A stretch of 45,357 bases of DNA from CAYXVF01 sp964468125 (lineage in GTDB: Bacteria; Myxococcota; XYA12-FULL-58-9; CAYXVF01): NCBI GenBank assembly GCA_964468125.1, contig CAYXVF010000046.1, positions 1 through 45,357 on the forward strand, in the 5' to 3' direction. Shown here piece after piece: positions 15,917 to 25,164 of this stretch; position 1 is the first letter of the stretch, and each line of letters opens with the position of its first letter. Both the position numbers and the translations under genes were made by a program. The notes below the pieces were generated by a model. The model saw only the letters and a list, made by a program, of their open reading frames with translations, ran no database searches and was not told the origin of the DNA.

Positions 15917-17143
15917 ATGAGCATCGAGTGGACCAACCATTTCTTCCGTCAAGCTGCGACCCTGATGGACTTGCCGGATCGGGTCGAGCGCATGCTCATG
16001 ACCCCGCTGCGAGAGCTGAAAGTAGAGATCTCCTTCGAGCGTGACAATGGTCAACTCGAAACCCTCGTGGGCTACCGCGTTCAGCATGACCGCGCCCGCG
16101 GACCGATGAAGGGCGGCCTTCGCTACCATCCCGCGGTGGATCCGAGCGAAGTCGAATCGCTCGCATCCCTCATGACCTGGAAGACTTCGGTGGTGAACAT
16201 CCCCTACGGCGGTGCCAAAGGCGGCATTACCGTGGACCCCACGGGCTACTCGAAAGCGGAGCAGGAGCGAATGACGCGGGTCTTTGTCGACCAGATCCAC
16301 GAGCTCATTGGTCCAGACGTCGACATTCCCGCTCCGGACGTCAACACAAACGCGCAGGTGATGGCGTGGATCATGGATCAGTATTCCAAGTTCCATGGGT
16401 TCAATCCGGCGGTCGTCACCGGCAAACCCGTGGATCTCTTTGGCTCGCTCGGGCGCGAAGCGGCTACCGGCCGCGGCGTAGCCCACAGCACGTGCTTCGA
16501 GCTCGAAGCCCAGGGCAAGCCGGTCAAAGGCACGCGCGTGGTGATACAGGGATTTGGCAACGTCGGAAGCTACGCCGCTCAGTTCTTGGATGAGGCCGGT
16601 GCGAAAATCATCGCAACCTCGGACGTTCGCGGCGGTATTCAGAACCCCGAAGGCCTCGACGTGCGCAAGCTGCGTGAGCACGTCGAAAGAACCGGAAGCG
16701 TGATCGATTTTCCAGGTACGGACGCGATCAGCAACGCGGACTTGCTCACCCTCGACTGCGACGTGTTGATCCCCGCTGCCCTCGGCGGAGTCCTCACCAA
16801 AGAGAACGCTCCATCGATTCGAGCCTCGTTGGTCGTCGAGGGTGCAAACGGCCCGACCACGCCGGACGCCGACGCCTATTTTGCAGGCCACGATGTCACC
16901 GTCATTCCTGACATCCTAGCGAACGCCGGGGGCGTGACCGTGAGCTACTTTGAGTGGGTGCAGAACATTCAGAAGTTCAGCTGGAGCGAAAAACGGGTCA
17001 ATGAGGAGCTCGAGCACATCATGACCTCCGCCCATCGTGCGGTCCGCCAGCTCGCCACCGAGCGCAAGACGAGCCTGCGCACCGCCGCGTTCGTAATCGC
17101 CATCGGCCGCGTCGGAAAGGCTCACGTGCTGCGAGGGGTGTGA
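15917..17143 (+). CDS. gdhA: Glutamate dehydrogenase (Glu/Leu/Phe/Val dehydrogenase family)
   Basis: The 408-residue enzyme interconverts glutamate and 2-oxoglutarate plus ammonia. Substrate and catalytic lysines are in place: RGPMKGGLRYHP (Lys65), MTWKTSVVNIPYGGAKGGI (Lys89, Lys101), followed by the Asp-containing DIPAPDVNTN. The dinucleotide site is VIQGFGNVGSYAA. The length matches hexameric small GDHs. GGGGGTGAA lies just before the ATG. Its stop is directly followed by the GTG start of ftsE with no spacer, so part of ftsE translation may depend on readthrough from gdhA. The cofactor cannot be decided from the sequence alone. Confidence 0.93.
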   Translation: MSIEWTNHFFRQAATLMDLPDRVERMLMTPLRELKVEISFERDNGQLETLVGYRVQHDRARGPMKGGLRYHPAVDPSEVESLASLMTWKTSVVNIPYGGAKGGITVDPTGYSKAEQERMTRVFVDQIHELIGPDVDIPAPDVNTNAQVMAWIMDQYSKFHGFNPAVVTGKPVDLFGSLGREAATGRGVAHSTCFELEAQGKPVKGTRVVIQGFGNVGSYAAQFLDEAGAKIIATSDVRGGIQNPEGLDVRKLREHVERTGSVIDFPGTDAISNADLLTLDCDVLIPAALGGVLTKENAPSIRASLVVEGANGPTTPDADAYFAGHDVTVIPDILANAGGVTVSYFEWVQNIQKFSWSEKRVNEELEHIMTSAHRAVRQLATERKTSLRTAAFVIAIGRVGKAHVLRGV

Positions 17144-17800
17144 GTGATCCAACTGTTTCACGTCTACAAGGCCTACGGGCAGGACTCGCCGGCCCTCGTA
17201 GACATCAACCTGGAGATCGAAAAGGGAGAATTTGTCTTTCTGAGCGGCGCCTCGGGGGCGGGAAAGTCTACGCTCCTGAAGCTGATCTTCGCCCAGGAGC
17301 GCCCGAGCCGCGGTCAGCTCCTCGTGAACGGGCGCAACATCGCAAAGCTCGAGCAGCGTGCGGTGCCCTACCTTCGGCGCAACATCGGGGTGGTCTTTCA
17401 GGACTTCAAGCTCCTCGGGCGCCGGACAGTGGAAGAAAATGTCGCGGTCACCCTCGAGGTTCTAGGGCTTCCCAAGCGGGAAATCCGCAGCCGGGTCTAT
17501 TCGGTGCTCAAGAATGTGGGCCTCGCACACAAGCTCCACGAGCCGCCCCCCAAGCTCTCCGGTGGGGAGCAACAACGAGTGGCGATCGCCCGGGCCCTGG
17601 TCAACGAGCCACAGATCCTCCTGGCCGACGAGCCCACAGGCAACCTCGACGCGGAGCGCGCCCAGGAGATCATCGAGCTGATCGAGCTCGCCAACGCCCG
17701 CGGAACCACCGTCGTACTCGCCACCCACGACCGAGATCTGCTCGAACGAGGCGGCCGTCGGGTGATCACGCTGAATCAGGGACGTCTCTCGGAACACTGA
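17144..17800 (+). CDS. ftsE: Cell-division ABC transporter ATPase FtsE
   Basis: The 218-residue ATPase has the Walker A motif GASGAGKST, the Q-loop in VVFQDFKLL, the signature LSGGEQQRVAIARAL and the Walker B motif ILLADEPTGNLD. The H-loop is in LATHDRD. FtsE works with FtsX in the inner membrane to control peptidoglycan hydrolase activation at the septum. It starts with GTG immediately after the gdhA stop and ends one base before the ftsX ATG. It is thus part of a compact run gdhA-ftsE-ftsX-envC-like-ctpA. Confidence 0.95.
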   Translation: MIQLFHVYKAYGQDSPALVDINLEIEKGEFVFLSGASGAGKSTLLKLIFAQERPSRGQLLVNGRNIAKLEQRAVPYLRRNIGVVFQDFKLLGRRTVEENVAVTLEVLGLPKREIRSRVYSVLKNVGLAHKLHEPPPKLSGGEQQRVAIARALVNEPQILLADEPTGNLDAERAQEIIELIELANARGTTVVLATHDRDLLERGGRRVITLNQGRLSEH

Positions 17801-17801
17801 C

Positions 17802-18707
17802 ATGCTGCGCCTCCGCTACACCCTGGAAACCACCACCGCCGCCGTGCGTGAGGCGCCTGGGCTCTCGCTCCTGACCGTTCTGACCATCGGGGCAGCCTTG
17901 GTGGTCTTGGGGGGCTACGTCTCGGGACTGCAAAACCTCGAGAACCTCGCGCTGACCTGGGGCCGCGCTGCGACACTCAGCGCCTATCTCGACGACCATC
18001 TCGACAGTGAGCGTTGGGCGGCCATTCGCGATGAGATGGCCACCCTCAAAGAGGTGGAGCGCGCGCGGCTCCTCACGCCGGAGCGCGCCCTAGAAGAGTT
18101 TCGTGCGCAGGGTCCGGAGGCCGCTGCGCTGGTGGAGGGGATCGAGCCGGGGATTCTCCCCCCCTCCGTGGAGATCGACCTTCGGCCCACGTTTGCGGAC
18201 CTCGGCGACGTCGAGCGCGTTGCCGGGGAGGTGCGCGCGATCGCAGGCGTGGCGGAGGTGGACTATGGTCGCGAAGAGTTCGAGCGGCTGCAGGCGCTCC
18301 TCGAGCTCCTCCGAATGATCGGCATCATCGCCGGGCTCTTTGTCGTCGCCGCCACCGCGTTCATCATCTCCAACACGATCCGCCTGACCGTGTTCGCGCG
18401 CCGCGACGAGATCCGAATCCTCTCGCTCGTAGGCGCGACGAGCGGCTTCATTCGTGCGCCCTTTCTTCTCGAAGGCGCGATCTGGGGCCTCGGCGGGGGC
18501 GTCGTGGCCGCCAGTACGCTCTTCTTCGCCGATGCGTTTGTGGCCCCCCGCGTCTCGGAGGCGGTGGCGGAGGTCCTCGGCGGGCTCGAGGTCTCCCTCT
18601 TCAACCCGACGATCGGCCTCTCAGTGGTGGGCACGGGTGTCGTCTTGGGAGTCTTGGGCTCTTCGCTCGCCGTGACGCGTTTCCTCCTAGACGAGGAGGA
18701 GACGTGA
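17802..18707 (+). CDS. ftsX: Cell-division permease-like protein FtsX
   Basis: The 301-residue membrane protein has the FtsX topology. A first helix (LSLLTVLTIGAALVVLGGYV) is followed by a large extracytoplasmic loop (about 50-165). Three helices then come in the FtsX permease domain (IGIIAGLFVVAATAFIISN; GAIWGLGGGVVAAST; LSVVGTGVVLGVLGSSLAV). The loop is where FtsX contacts EnvC-type activators, and the next gene encodes such an activator. The stop overlaps the next start by 4 bp (GTGA), which indicates translational coupling. Confidence 0.93.
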   Translation: MLRLRYTLETTTAAVREAPGLSLLTVLTIGAALVVLGGYVSGLQNLENLALTWGRAATLSAYLDDHLDSERWAAIRDEMATLKEVERARLLTPERALEEFRAQGPEAAALVEGIEPGILPPSVEIDLRPTFADLGDVERVAGEVRAIAGVAEVDYGREEFERLQALLELLRMIGIIAGLFVVAATAFIISNTIRLTVFARRDEIRILSLVGATSGFIRAPFLLEGAIWGLGGGVVAASTLFFADAFVAPRVSEAVAEVLGGLEVSLFNPTIGLSVVGTGVVLGVLGSSLAVTRFLLDEEET

Positions 18708-19726
18708 TCGCGCTCGCGGGCATGTTGCTGCTCCTCGCTCCGGACGGCGGCTCGTTTCTTTCCGACGCGCTCGAGCTCGATCGCAAGCTGCGCGAGGTTG
18801 AGGCGGCGGTGGAGAACGCGCGGGAGCAGCGCGAGCAGCTTCGTTTGGCCACGTCCCGACTCGAGGGCGAGCTCGCATCCGCCCGGCTTCGCTACGAAGA
18901 GGTCTACGAGCACTACGAACGGCGCATCCGAGCGCTCGCGCGCATGCCTCGGGGCGCACGACTCGTAATGCTCGGCAATTCGGAGTCTCTTCGTGACTAC
19001 CTTCGGACTTCACGGCTTCTTCGTCGCATTGCTCGCGCCGATCGGACGGTTGCAACGGAACGCGCGACGGTCGCCGTGCGAGTGGCGAAGCTCGAGAGCG
19101 AGGCCCGTGCCCGCGAAGCCGATGCGGCGGCGCTCGAGGAGCGTCTGAGAACGGTGCGTGACCGCCTGGCCGAGCTCCGGGCGCAGAAGCTCGCGCTCTT
19201 GGATCAGCTCGCGCGCGACGAGACGGTCGCGTCACGGGTCCGACGAGAAGCGGAGCGCGCCCGGCGTGAGCTCGGCGCTCTGGTGGAGAAACTCGAACCC
19301 CGAGGAGCGCTGCGTAAACGCTTCGCGGAAAATCGCGGTCGCTTGCCCTGGCCCACGAGCGGCGAGATCCGCACCCGCTTCGGCCAAGAGGTCGAGCGCG
19401 AGTTCGGAACCGCAGTGAAGCACAACGGGATCGATTTTCACGCACCCACGGGCACGCCGGCGCAAACGATCGCGCCCGGTTCCGTCGCGTTCGCCGATTG
19501 GCTCAAGGGTTTCGGCCAGCTCGTGATCGTAGACCACGGTGGGGGATACCACTCATTGTACGCGCACCTCCGCTCGGTGGAGGTTGCGGTGGGGGACGCG
19601 GTGGAGATCGGTGACAGGATCGGCTCCGTGGGTGATTCCGGCTCCCTGCGAGGGACGACGCTCTACTTCGAGCTGCGAAAGGACGGCGCTGCGGTCGATC
19701 CGACTCCTTGGCTACGACCGGAGTGA
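18704..19726 (+). CDS. envC: EnvC-like murein hydrolase activator with degenerate LytM domain
   Basis: The 340-residue product has a short hydrophobic N-terminus, a long coiled coil (about 20-200, DRKLREVEAAVENAREQ and on) and a C-terminal M23/LytM domain (about 225-340). The first motif is kept (KHNGIDFHAP) and so is HSLYAHL, but the usual PHLHFE reads TTLYFEL; both histidines of the HxH zinc motif are gone. Like EnvC, it should therefore activate amidases, not cut peptidoglycan itself. It starts with a GTG that overlaps the ftsX stop, which fits a FtsEX-EnvC complex. The signal peptide is weak. Confidence 0.87.
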   Translation: MIALAGMLLLLAPDGGSFLSDALELDRKLREVEAAVENAREQREQLRLATSRLEGELASARLRYEEVYEHYERRIRALARMPRGARLVMLGNSESLRDYLRTSRLLRRIARADRTVATERATVAVRVAKLESEARAREADAAALEERLRTVRDRLAELRAQKLALLDQLARDETVASRVRREAERARRELGALVEKLEPRGALRKRFAENRGRLPWPTSGEIRTRFGQEVEREFGTAVKHNGIDFHAPTGTPAQTIAPGSVAFADWLKGFGQLVIVDHGGGYHSLYAHLRSVEVAVGDAVEIGDRIGSVGDSGSLRGTTLYFELRKDGAAVDPTPWLRPE

Positions 19727-19757
19727 CCGTCTCCGGCGCAGTTGCTAGACTGTTCCA

Positions 19758-20885
19758 ATGATTCGCGCCCAATCGCTCGGCTGGCTCAGCGCCGGCTTGA
19801 TCCTCGGCGCGCTCGGCACCGCCGGCGCGCAACGCAACGAAACGCTCTACGCAAAGCTCGAGGTCCTCGCGGAGGTCCTCGGTGAAATCGAGACGAGTTA
19901 TGTCGACAATCTCTCCCCCCAGCGACTGATCTACGGCGCGGCGAAGGGAGCCGCCTCGCAGCTCGACGAGCACTCGGAGTTTTTTACCCCCGAGGAGTTC
20001 GCCTCCCTCCGCAGCACGACCGACGGCGAGTACGGCGGTATAGGTGTGGAGCTCGGCCTCTCCGGCGACGGCTCGCCCGTCATCAGCGAGGTCTACGATG
20101 AATCGCCGGCCCAGCAAGCGGGTTTGAGCAAGGGTGATGTGCTTCTGACCGTCGACGGCCAGCCCCTGTCGGGCAAGAGCTCGAACGAGATTCAGAAGCT
20201 GCTCCGTGGGCCGGTGGGTACGAAGCTCGTGCTCCAGGTGGAGCGCAAGAGCCGCGACGAGCCCTGGCGTTTCACGCTCGTGCGCGGCTGGATCCGCGTG
20301 GCCCCGATCGCGACGGAAGACCTCGGCGAGGGGATCTCCTACGCCCGGGTAAAGGTCTTCTCCTCCCGCGTCGCGATCGACCTAGAAGCGGTGCTGAAGA
20401 AGAAGCGTCCGAAGAAGGGTTTGGTCCTCGATCTTCGCGGCAACCCCGGCGGCCTCTTCGACGAGGCCGTCGCGGTCTGCGATCTCTTTCTCGACGGCGG
20501 CCCGGTGGTGACCGTCAGGGGCCGAGGCGGGCGCACGATCGAAGAACAGCGCGCCCACGAGCAACGGACGCAGCCGGACTATCCCCTCGCGGTCTTGATC
20601 GACGGCGGCAGCGCCTCGGCGGCGGAAATCGTCGCCGGTTGCCTGAAAGACCGCGGTCGCGCCCGGCTCTTTGGCAACCGAAGCTACGGCAAAGGCAGCG
20701 TGCAGAGCATCCTCGACCTCTCCGACGGCTCGGGCCTCAAGCTCACGGTCGCGCGGTACCTCACCCCCTCGGGCGTGCTGATCGACGGCCGCGGGATCGA
20801 GCCCCACGTTACGACCAACGTAGGAGACCTGATCGCCCCCCTGCACGCCGCCACCACCTGGCTCGAAGCAGGTGGCGGAGGCTAA
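19758..20885 (+). CDS. ctpA: Carboxy-terminal processing protease (S41)
   Basis: The 375-residue product has a signal peptide (ending GTAGA). A PDZ domain (about 90-165, GGIGVELGLS, then DESPAQQAGLSKGDVLL) is followed by the S41 protease core. The catalytic serine is Ser287 in GGSASAAEI and the lysine is Lys312 in SYGKGSVQS. Such proteases act in the periplasm and often control amidase or hydrolase levels; placement directly after the EnvC-like gene fits a role in cell separation. The ATG at 19758 has no Shine-Dalgarno sequence, so translation may be leaderless or coupled. A small inverted repeat (CCGGAG/CTCCGG) spans the upstream stop. Confidence 0.92.
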   Translation: MIRAQSLGWLSAGLILGALGTAGAQRNETLYAKLEVLAEVLGEIETSYVDNLSPQRLIYGAAKGAASQLDEHSEFFTPEEFASLRSTTDGEYGGIGVELGLSGDGSPVISEVYDESPAQQAGLSKGDVLLTVDGQPLSGKSSNEIQKLLRGPVGTKLVLQVERKSRDEPWRFTLVRGWIRVAPIATEDLGEGISYARVKVFSSRVAIDLEAVLKKKRPKKGLVLDLRGNPGGLFDEAVAVCDLFLDGGPVVTVRGRGGRTIEEQRAHEQRTQPDYPLAVLIDGGSASAAEIVAGCLKDRGRARLFGNRSYGKGSVQSILDLSDGSGLKLTVARYLTPSGVLIDGRGIEPHVTTNVGDLIAPLHAATTWLEAGGGG

Positions 20886-20933
20886 CAACGGCTCGCGGAT
20901 CTCGAATGAGACCCGCGGGACGCCGTCAGTTGA

Positions 20934-22724
20934 TTACGGCGTGCATGTATCGTTTCCGGGGGTTCCCGTCTTGTTGTTCACATCCGCGTCGCCCAGCATC
21001 GAAAAGGCGGTGTTGGTGCAATCGGTAATCGCGCCATCGCTGATGACGACCCCAAAACCATCGCTATTGGAAAAGGTACTGTCGGTGAGTGCCACCTGCC
21101 CGTTTTCCACGAGGTGAATTGATCCCGCGCTGTCGGACGCACCGGTCCACTGATCCGAACCGGCGTACTCGACGGTTGTCCAGCTGAGTAAGTTACTGGA
21201 GCTCGTGGAACGAAACTCGAGTCCCTGCCAGTAGCCACTCACCTTCTCGACACCGGTCAAGAGAATGGGCTCGGTCATCGTTCCGTTGAAAGAAATCGAG
21301 CCGGTCGGACGTACGCGAAGAGACGCCGATTGAACGAACTCGATCTCCGTCCCTGCCTCGACGTCCAGTGCGGCATCGACAAACGTTCGGTCGGTGATCC
21401 GGTACGGAACTTGAAAAGCCTTCCAAGTTCCAGCCGTGTCGACGCTTTGGTTGTTACCGAATGCGACGCGGATCGACTGCTCGGTGTTTCCGGTGAAGGT
21501 CGAAGTCCCTGCGAGGTCGCTCACGACGTCGGTGGCAAGCCACATCGGTGCGTCATTGTCGACGAAGGTGTTGTTGCTGAAGCCACTCAGATCCGCGTCG
21601 GCATAAGCCTGCAGGGCATACGCACCGTTTCTCTCGAAGCTCGAGTTTGTGATCGAGATTCTGCCGAGGACGCGGAGTCCGGTGACCGAGTTGCTGGCCC
21701 CCGTCCACTGCGCGCTTCCAGCGTTCGCAAGGGTGACGTAGTCGAATGCATTGGACGCGCTATTCGTGTCGATCAACACGCCTTGCCAATAGCCCACCAC
21801 ATCCTCGACCCCTCGCAACACGATCGGAGCGCTCATCGCGCCGACCGCGCTGAGCGACCCACCGCCGGACGATTCCATCCGTAGCGACGCGCCTTGCGCA
21901 AACTCGATTTCAACCCCTGGTGAAAGAACCATTGCGGCCCTCACGAACGTGCGGTCGCTGATTCGGTAGGGCACATCCAGCGTTGGCCAAGTCGCAGCAT
22001 TGGTCACGGCTTCCGAATTCGCAAAGGTGACTTGCACGTAAGATGCATCGTTGTTCGTGAAGGTCAGAGTTGAAGCCAGTTCCCCTACCCGATCCGGGGC
22101 AACGAATGCCGGTACCGCGTTGGAATCAAAGGTCACGTTTGCGAATGCACCGAGCTCGGAGTCACGGAACGCCTGAAAAGCCCATCCGGCCGACTCACGC
22201 AGGGTTGTATTGCTGACGGAGGCGCGCCCTTCGACACGCAACATGCTCACCGAATTCGATGAACCGGTCCATTGTGAGCTGCCACCGTACTGCATCACCA
22301 CGTGGTCGAGCACGTTGTCGACACTCACCGTCTCAATTGAGATTCCTCGCCAGTGTCCACGCAAGGGCTGGGAGCCGGTAAAGCGAATCGGTTGCGACGC
22401 GGTCCCCTCAGCGCGAAGGGCTCCCGTCCCGTCGACTTCAAGATAGGTGTCCTGTGCAAAACGAACCTCGACCCCTGGTTCTATTGTCAAGGTGCCGTCG
22501 GAGAGTAGGACCCGTGCAGGGACATCATAGCAACCACCCGCCGCGAGGGTTTGGCCGCCGTTTATCAGGTCATTGGTGAGCTCGATACACCCCGAACCAG
22601 AGCCGTTGCCGTTGCTGTTGTTGTCGTTAGCGTTCTCGTTGTCGAACCCAAAACCGTCTTCGCCGCCGCAGGCGACGAGGGTGAGTGGGAGGGCCAGGGA
22701 AATCAGTTTTGTCATTGTTCGCAT
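20934..22724 (-). CDS. Repeat lipoprotein, probable right-handed beta-helix
   Basis: The protein is about 597 residues. A lipobox (LPLTLVAC) is followed by an Asn-rich tether (NENANDNNSNGNGSG). Three long internal repeats of roughly 165-180 residues follow. Each contains a pattern such as VPYRISDRTFV, EPGVEVRFAQ, GHWRGI or GYWQG, and a variant of SQWTGSSNSV. The short-strand, Asn/Ser/Thr-rich sequence is typical of parallel beta-helix proteins that present polysaccharide-binding or adhesive surfaces. Start at ATG 22724 (MRTMTKL) or 22715; neither has a good ribosome site. It lies at the 3' end of a reverse-strand run. The ligand is unknown. Confidence 0.8.
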   Translation of the reverse strand: MRTMTKLISLALPLTLVACGGEDGFGFDNENANDNNSNGNGSGSGCIELTNDLINGGQTLAAGGCYDVPARVLLSDGTLTIEPGVEVRFAQDTYLEVDGTGALRAEGTASQPIRFTGSQPLRGHWRGISIETVSVDNVLDHVVMQYGGSSQWTGSSNSVSMLRVEGRASVSNTTLRESAGWAFQAFRDSELGAFANVTFDSNAVPAFVAPDRVGELASTLTFTNNDASYVQVTFANSEAVTNAATWPTLDVPYRISDRTFVRAAMVLSPGVEIEFAQGASLRMESSGGGSLSAVGAMSAPIVLRGVEDVVGYWQGVLIDTNSASNAFDYVTLANAGSAQWTGASNSVTGLRVLGRISITNSSFERNGAYALQAYADADLSGFSNNTFVDNDAPMWLATDVVSDLAGTSTFTGNTEQSIRVAFGNNQSVDTAGTWKAFQVPYRITDRTFVDAALDVEAGTEIEFVQSASLRVRPTGSISFNGTMTEPILLTGVEKVSGYWQGLEFRSTSSSNLLSWTTVEYAGSDQWTGASDSAGSIHLVENGQVALTDSTFSNSDGFGVVISDGAITDCTNTAFSMLGDADVNNKTGTPGNDTCTP

Positions 22725-22838
22725 GCCGCCCGGAGTAGTGCATCCGGCGAGGCAACTCAATGATGTGCATCACACTCTGGGGTTTTGCGGAGCGTCATCA
22801 GACGCGCAGTCCACCGCTGCATTGAGCCGGTGGGACGT

Positions 22839-23312
22839 TTAGCGGTCTTCGAGGTCGGCGAGGCGTGCTTCGAGCTCGGCGCGACGGGATTCGATGTCCG
22901 CGAGCGTTTCCCGCGCGTCGGCAACCGCTCCGGGACCGAAGTCGCTCGGCAACAGACGCACCACCTCGCTCATGCCCGCCCGCGACGCAGCAACCGCCAA
23001 GGTGCCGCGGCGGTCGGCGCGAGCAAAGATCGCGAGCGTGGCCGAGAGGGCTCCGAGCCCCGCCTGCACCAGATGCTCCTCCTGGCGATAGGCGAGCTCC
23101 GGCGAGAAGAACTGCCGGGGGCTTCTTACGTTGCGCGGCGAGCCCCCGTCCACACGATCTTCGATCCGGTAGTAAAGGGCGGCGAGTTCCCGCACGTCGA
23201 TCACGGCGAGCGCCGGATCGGACGCGGCGCTCTCCACCTGAAGCTCGAGGCCTTCGTTTTGCACGCGCGCGAGGAATTCCTCGCGTCTGATCTTGGGCGG
23301 TTCGAGGGCCAT
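22839..23312 (-). CDS. Hypothetical helical protein, 157 aa
   Basis: A soluble, mostly helical product without signal peptide. The N-terminal half carries a tyrosine/acidic patch (LAALYYRIEDRVDGG). A hydrophobic helix (EEHLVQAGLGALSATLAIFA) follows, and the C-terminus is an amphipathic coiled coil (ETLADIESRRAELEARLADL). I do not recognise the family. It starts 20 bp after the stop of the lipoprotein gene at 23333, with GAGGGC just before the ATG, so it is probably co-transcribed with it. Confidence 0.65.
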   Translation of the reverse strand: MALEPPKIRREEFLARVQNEGLELQVESAASDPALAVIDVRELAALYYRIEDRVDGGSPRNVRSPRQFFSPELAYRQEEHLVQAGLGALSATLAIFARADRRGTLAVAASRAGMSEVVRLLPSDFGPGAVADARETLADIESRRAELEARLADLEDR

Positions 23313-23332
23313 GCCCTCAACAGACTAGCCGC

Positions 23333-23782
23333 TCAGAGTCGGGTTTGAAACGAGGATCGCACTTCCACAGGGATCGCACCCACATTGGGATCTGCCGCTT
23401 CGATTCCCGCCTGCACACGCACCACGAAACACGTATTCACCTGCAACGACGTGTCCGGCACGAGGCGCGCGGTCTGGTTCGGACCGTCTAGGGATCGGGT
23501 CAGGACCGGAAAGTCGACGCTGCATGCGGATGCGGTCGGTTGCTGGCACGGCGGGGAGCCCAGGCACTGAAGCTCAATGTCGTCGAGGGCGGAGTCGCGG
23601 TCTGCGACCGGAGCACTGAAGTAGACAAAGAGCTCCACGTCTCGGCTCACTTCGACGCTCCCGTGGCTGGGCACCACCGTCGCCGAGAGCACGTCCGGGA
23701 CGACGATCTCGAAATCACCGCAGCCAAAGAGCGCGAGCAGCAGGACCGCTCCGGTTCCATTCGTCGTGCGCATCGCTCGCAT
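23333..23782 (-). CDS. Small lipoprotein with an Ig-like (Big_5-type) domain
   Basis: The product starts with a lipoprotein signal (VLLLALFGCGDFE). The mature part has the sequence style of a bacterial Ig-like domain (VVPSHGSVEVSRDVELFVYFSAPV), as in domains that open with 'P..G...V.....I.V.FS.PV'. Four cysteines in the second half may form disulfides. The function is unknown. Starts at 23782 or 23773 are both possible. It follows the TPR lipoprotein gene by 24 bp and precedes the 157-aa gene by 20 bp, in one transcriptional direction. Confidence 0.7.
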   Translation of the reverse strand: MRAMRTTNGTGAVLLLALFGCGDFEIVVPDVLSATVVPSHGSVEVSRDVELFVYFSAPVADRDSALDDIELQCLGSPPCQQPTASACSVDFPVLTRSLDGPNQTARLVPDTSLQVNTCFVVRVQAGIEAADPNVGAIPVEVRSSFQTRL

Positions 23783-23806
23783 CGTAGCCCTGACCCGCGC
23801 CGAACG

Positions 23807-25126
23807 CTAATCTATGGCTTCGATGCTATCCAGGATCGGCTGAGCGCCGGGGTGACCGGGAGCGATCTCCAGGAGTGCATCCACGGCCTCGCGGGTACGA
23901 GCACTCGCTCGACTGCGTTCCTGGGACGAGGTGGCGCTCAAGGCGATCTGCGCCTCGATCGACGCTCGCTCGAGATAGAGCGGAATGTTCTGTCGCACCA
24001 ATTCACAGCCCCGAAGTGCCGCCCGACGCGCGGAGGGAAGATCGCCTCGTCGACGCTTCATGCGTGCTATCCAGAGGTAGTGGTCGGGGTTTCGAGGCTC
24101 GAGGACTGACAATCGGTCGTAGGCCACGGCTGCAGATTCAATGTCGCCTACGGCCGCGGACGCCTCTGCGAAGGTCTTGAGCGTATCCACGTCGAAGGGG
24201 TCGCGCTTCGACGCGTCCCGGAGATGGGGCAAAGCCCGCTCGAGCTGGCCGGCAATGTAGAGCGTGGTCCCGAGGCTGCGCAGGGGGGCGGGATCATAGG
24301 GATTCGCCTGCGCGGCCTGCACGAGGTAGTGGCTGCCTTCGGCGAGTCGGCCGAGCTTCATCAGCACGAGCCCCGCAACGGTGAGAAGCTTTGGGTGCGC
24401 GTCGGGCCCGATCTGCCCGCGCAGACGCACGGCGGTCTCGGCGCTCACCTGGTCCTTTTCGATCTCCGCGAGCAGATTCGAGACTTCCTCATCGAGGCCC
24501 GGCGGTATGGGCGGCTGTGAGCGTGCAACGGCCCGGTTCAGCACCTCACGCGCCCGCTCGAGCTCTTCGTTCTGTGGCGAAAGGGAAAGAATCCCTCCGA
24601 GGGTCCGGACCGCCGGCTCGGGCCCGAACGCTTCGAGCTGCGCTGCCGCAAGCGCAATGCGCACATCCACGCGGCGCGGGTCAGCCCCAGCCGCTTCGTT
24701 TTGCACGACCACCGCATCATCGTAGCTCCCACCCAAGGCGAGGGCGACACCCGCGCGGTAGAGGAACTCTACTCGATACTCGACCGGCGCGTCCAAGGCC
24801 GCTTCCCGCAAGAGCCCAGCCGCCCGCTCGTGCTCACCGCGCACCGCATCGCTCATGGCCTCGATGTAGCTCAGGAGCAGCGAATCGGGCGTGCACGACA
24901 GGTTCGCCGAAGGCTCCCCGGGACGACCTACCCGGTCCCAGAGCTGGACTCGCTCCCGCGCGCGCCCGAGCGTTTGCTCGACACACACCGCGTCCGCCGA
25001 AGCCACATACGCGTCCGCCCAGCGTCCCTCGGCCATGGCGAGCCGATAGGTCTCCTCGCCTTCGCTGGGCGCGGTGCTGGCGCAGGCACACAGAAGACAC
25101 GAGAGAAGCGAGCATCCACGGTTCAT
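23807..25126 (-). CDS. TPR-repeat lipoprotein
   Basis: The 439-residue product has a lipobox (CLLCAC, near residue 15) and a helical body with several tetratricopeptide-like units. The clearest lie near residues 260-375 (ANPYDPAPLRSLGTTLYIAG, then a unit with RDPFDVDTLKTFAEASAAVG and one with EPRNPDHYLWIARMKRRRGD). TPR lipoproteins usually scaffold envelope complexes, as with secretion or pilus assembly factors; no specific partner can be named. A Cys-containing N-terminal region precedes the repeats. It sits between the TauE/SafE transporter gene (38 bp upstream) and small lipoprotein genes downstream. Confidence 0.8.
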   Translation of the reverse strand: MNRGCSLLSCLLCACASTAPSEGEETYRLAMAEGRWADAYVASADAVCVEQTLGRARERVQLWDRVGRPGEPSANLSCTPDSLLLSYIEAMSDAVRGEHERAAGLLREAALDAPVEYRVEFLYRAGVALALGGSYDDAVVVQNEAAGADPRRVDVRIALAAAQLEAFGPEPAVRTLGGILSLSPQNEELERAREVLNRAVARSQPPIPPGLDEEVSNLLAEIEKDQVSAETAVRLRGQIGPDAHPKLLTVAGLVLMKLGRLAEGSHYLVQAAQANPYDPAPLRSLGTTLYIAGQLERALPHLRDASKRDPFDVDTLKTFAEASAAVGDIESAAVAYDRLSVLEPRNPDHYLWIARMKRRRGDLPSARRAALRGCELVRQNIPLYLERASIEAQIALSATSSQERSRASARTREAVDALLEIAPGHPGAQPILDSIEAID

Positions 25127-25164
25127 GGCTCGAAACTAGCAGTGCGGCGACACGAGCGCACGCT

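Noticed and set aside
15848..16891. A 347-codon reverse-strand frame opposite gdhA
   Set aside because: gdhA is unmistakable on the plus strand; the reverse frame is a shadow.
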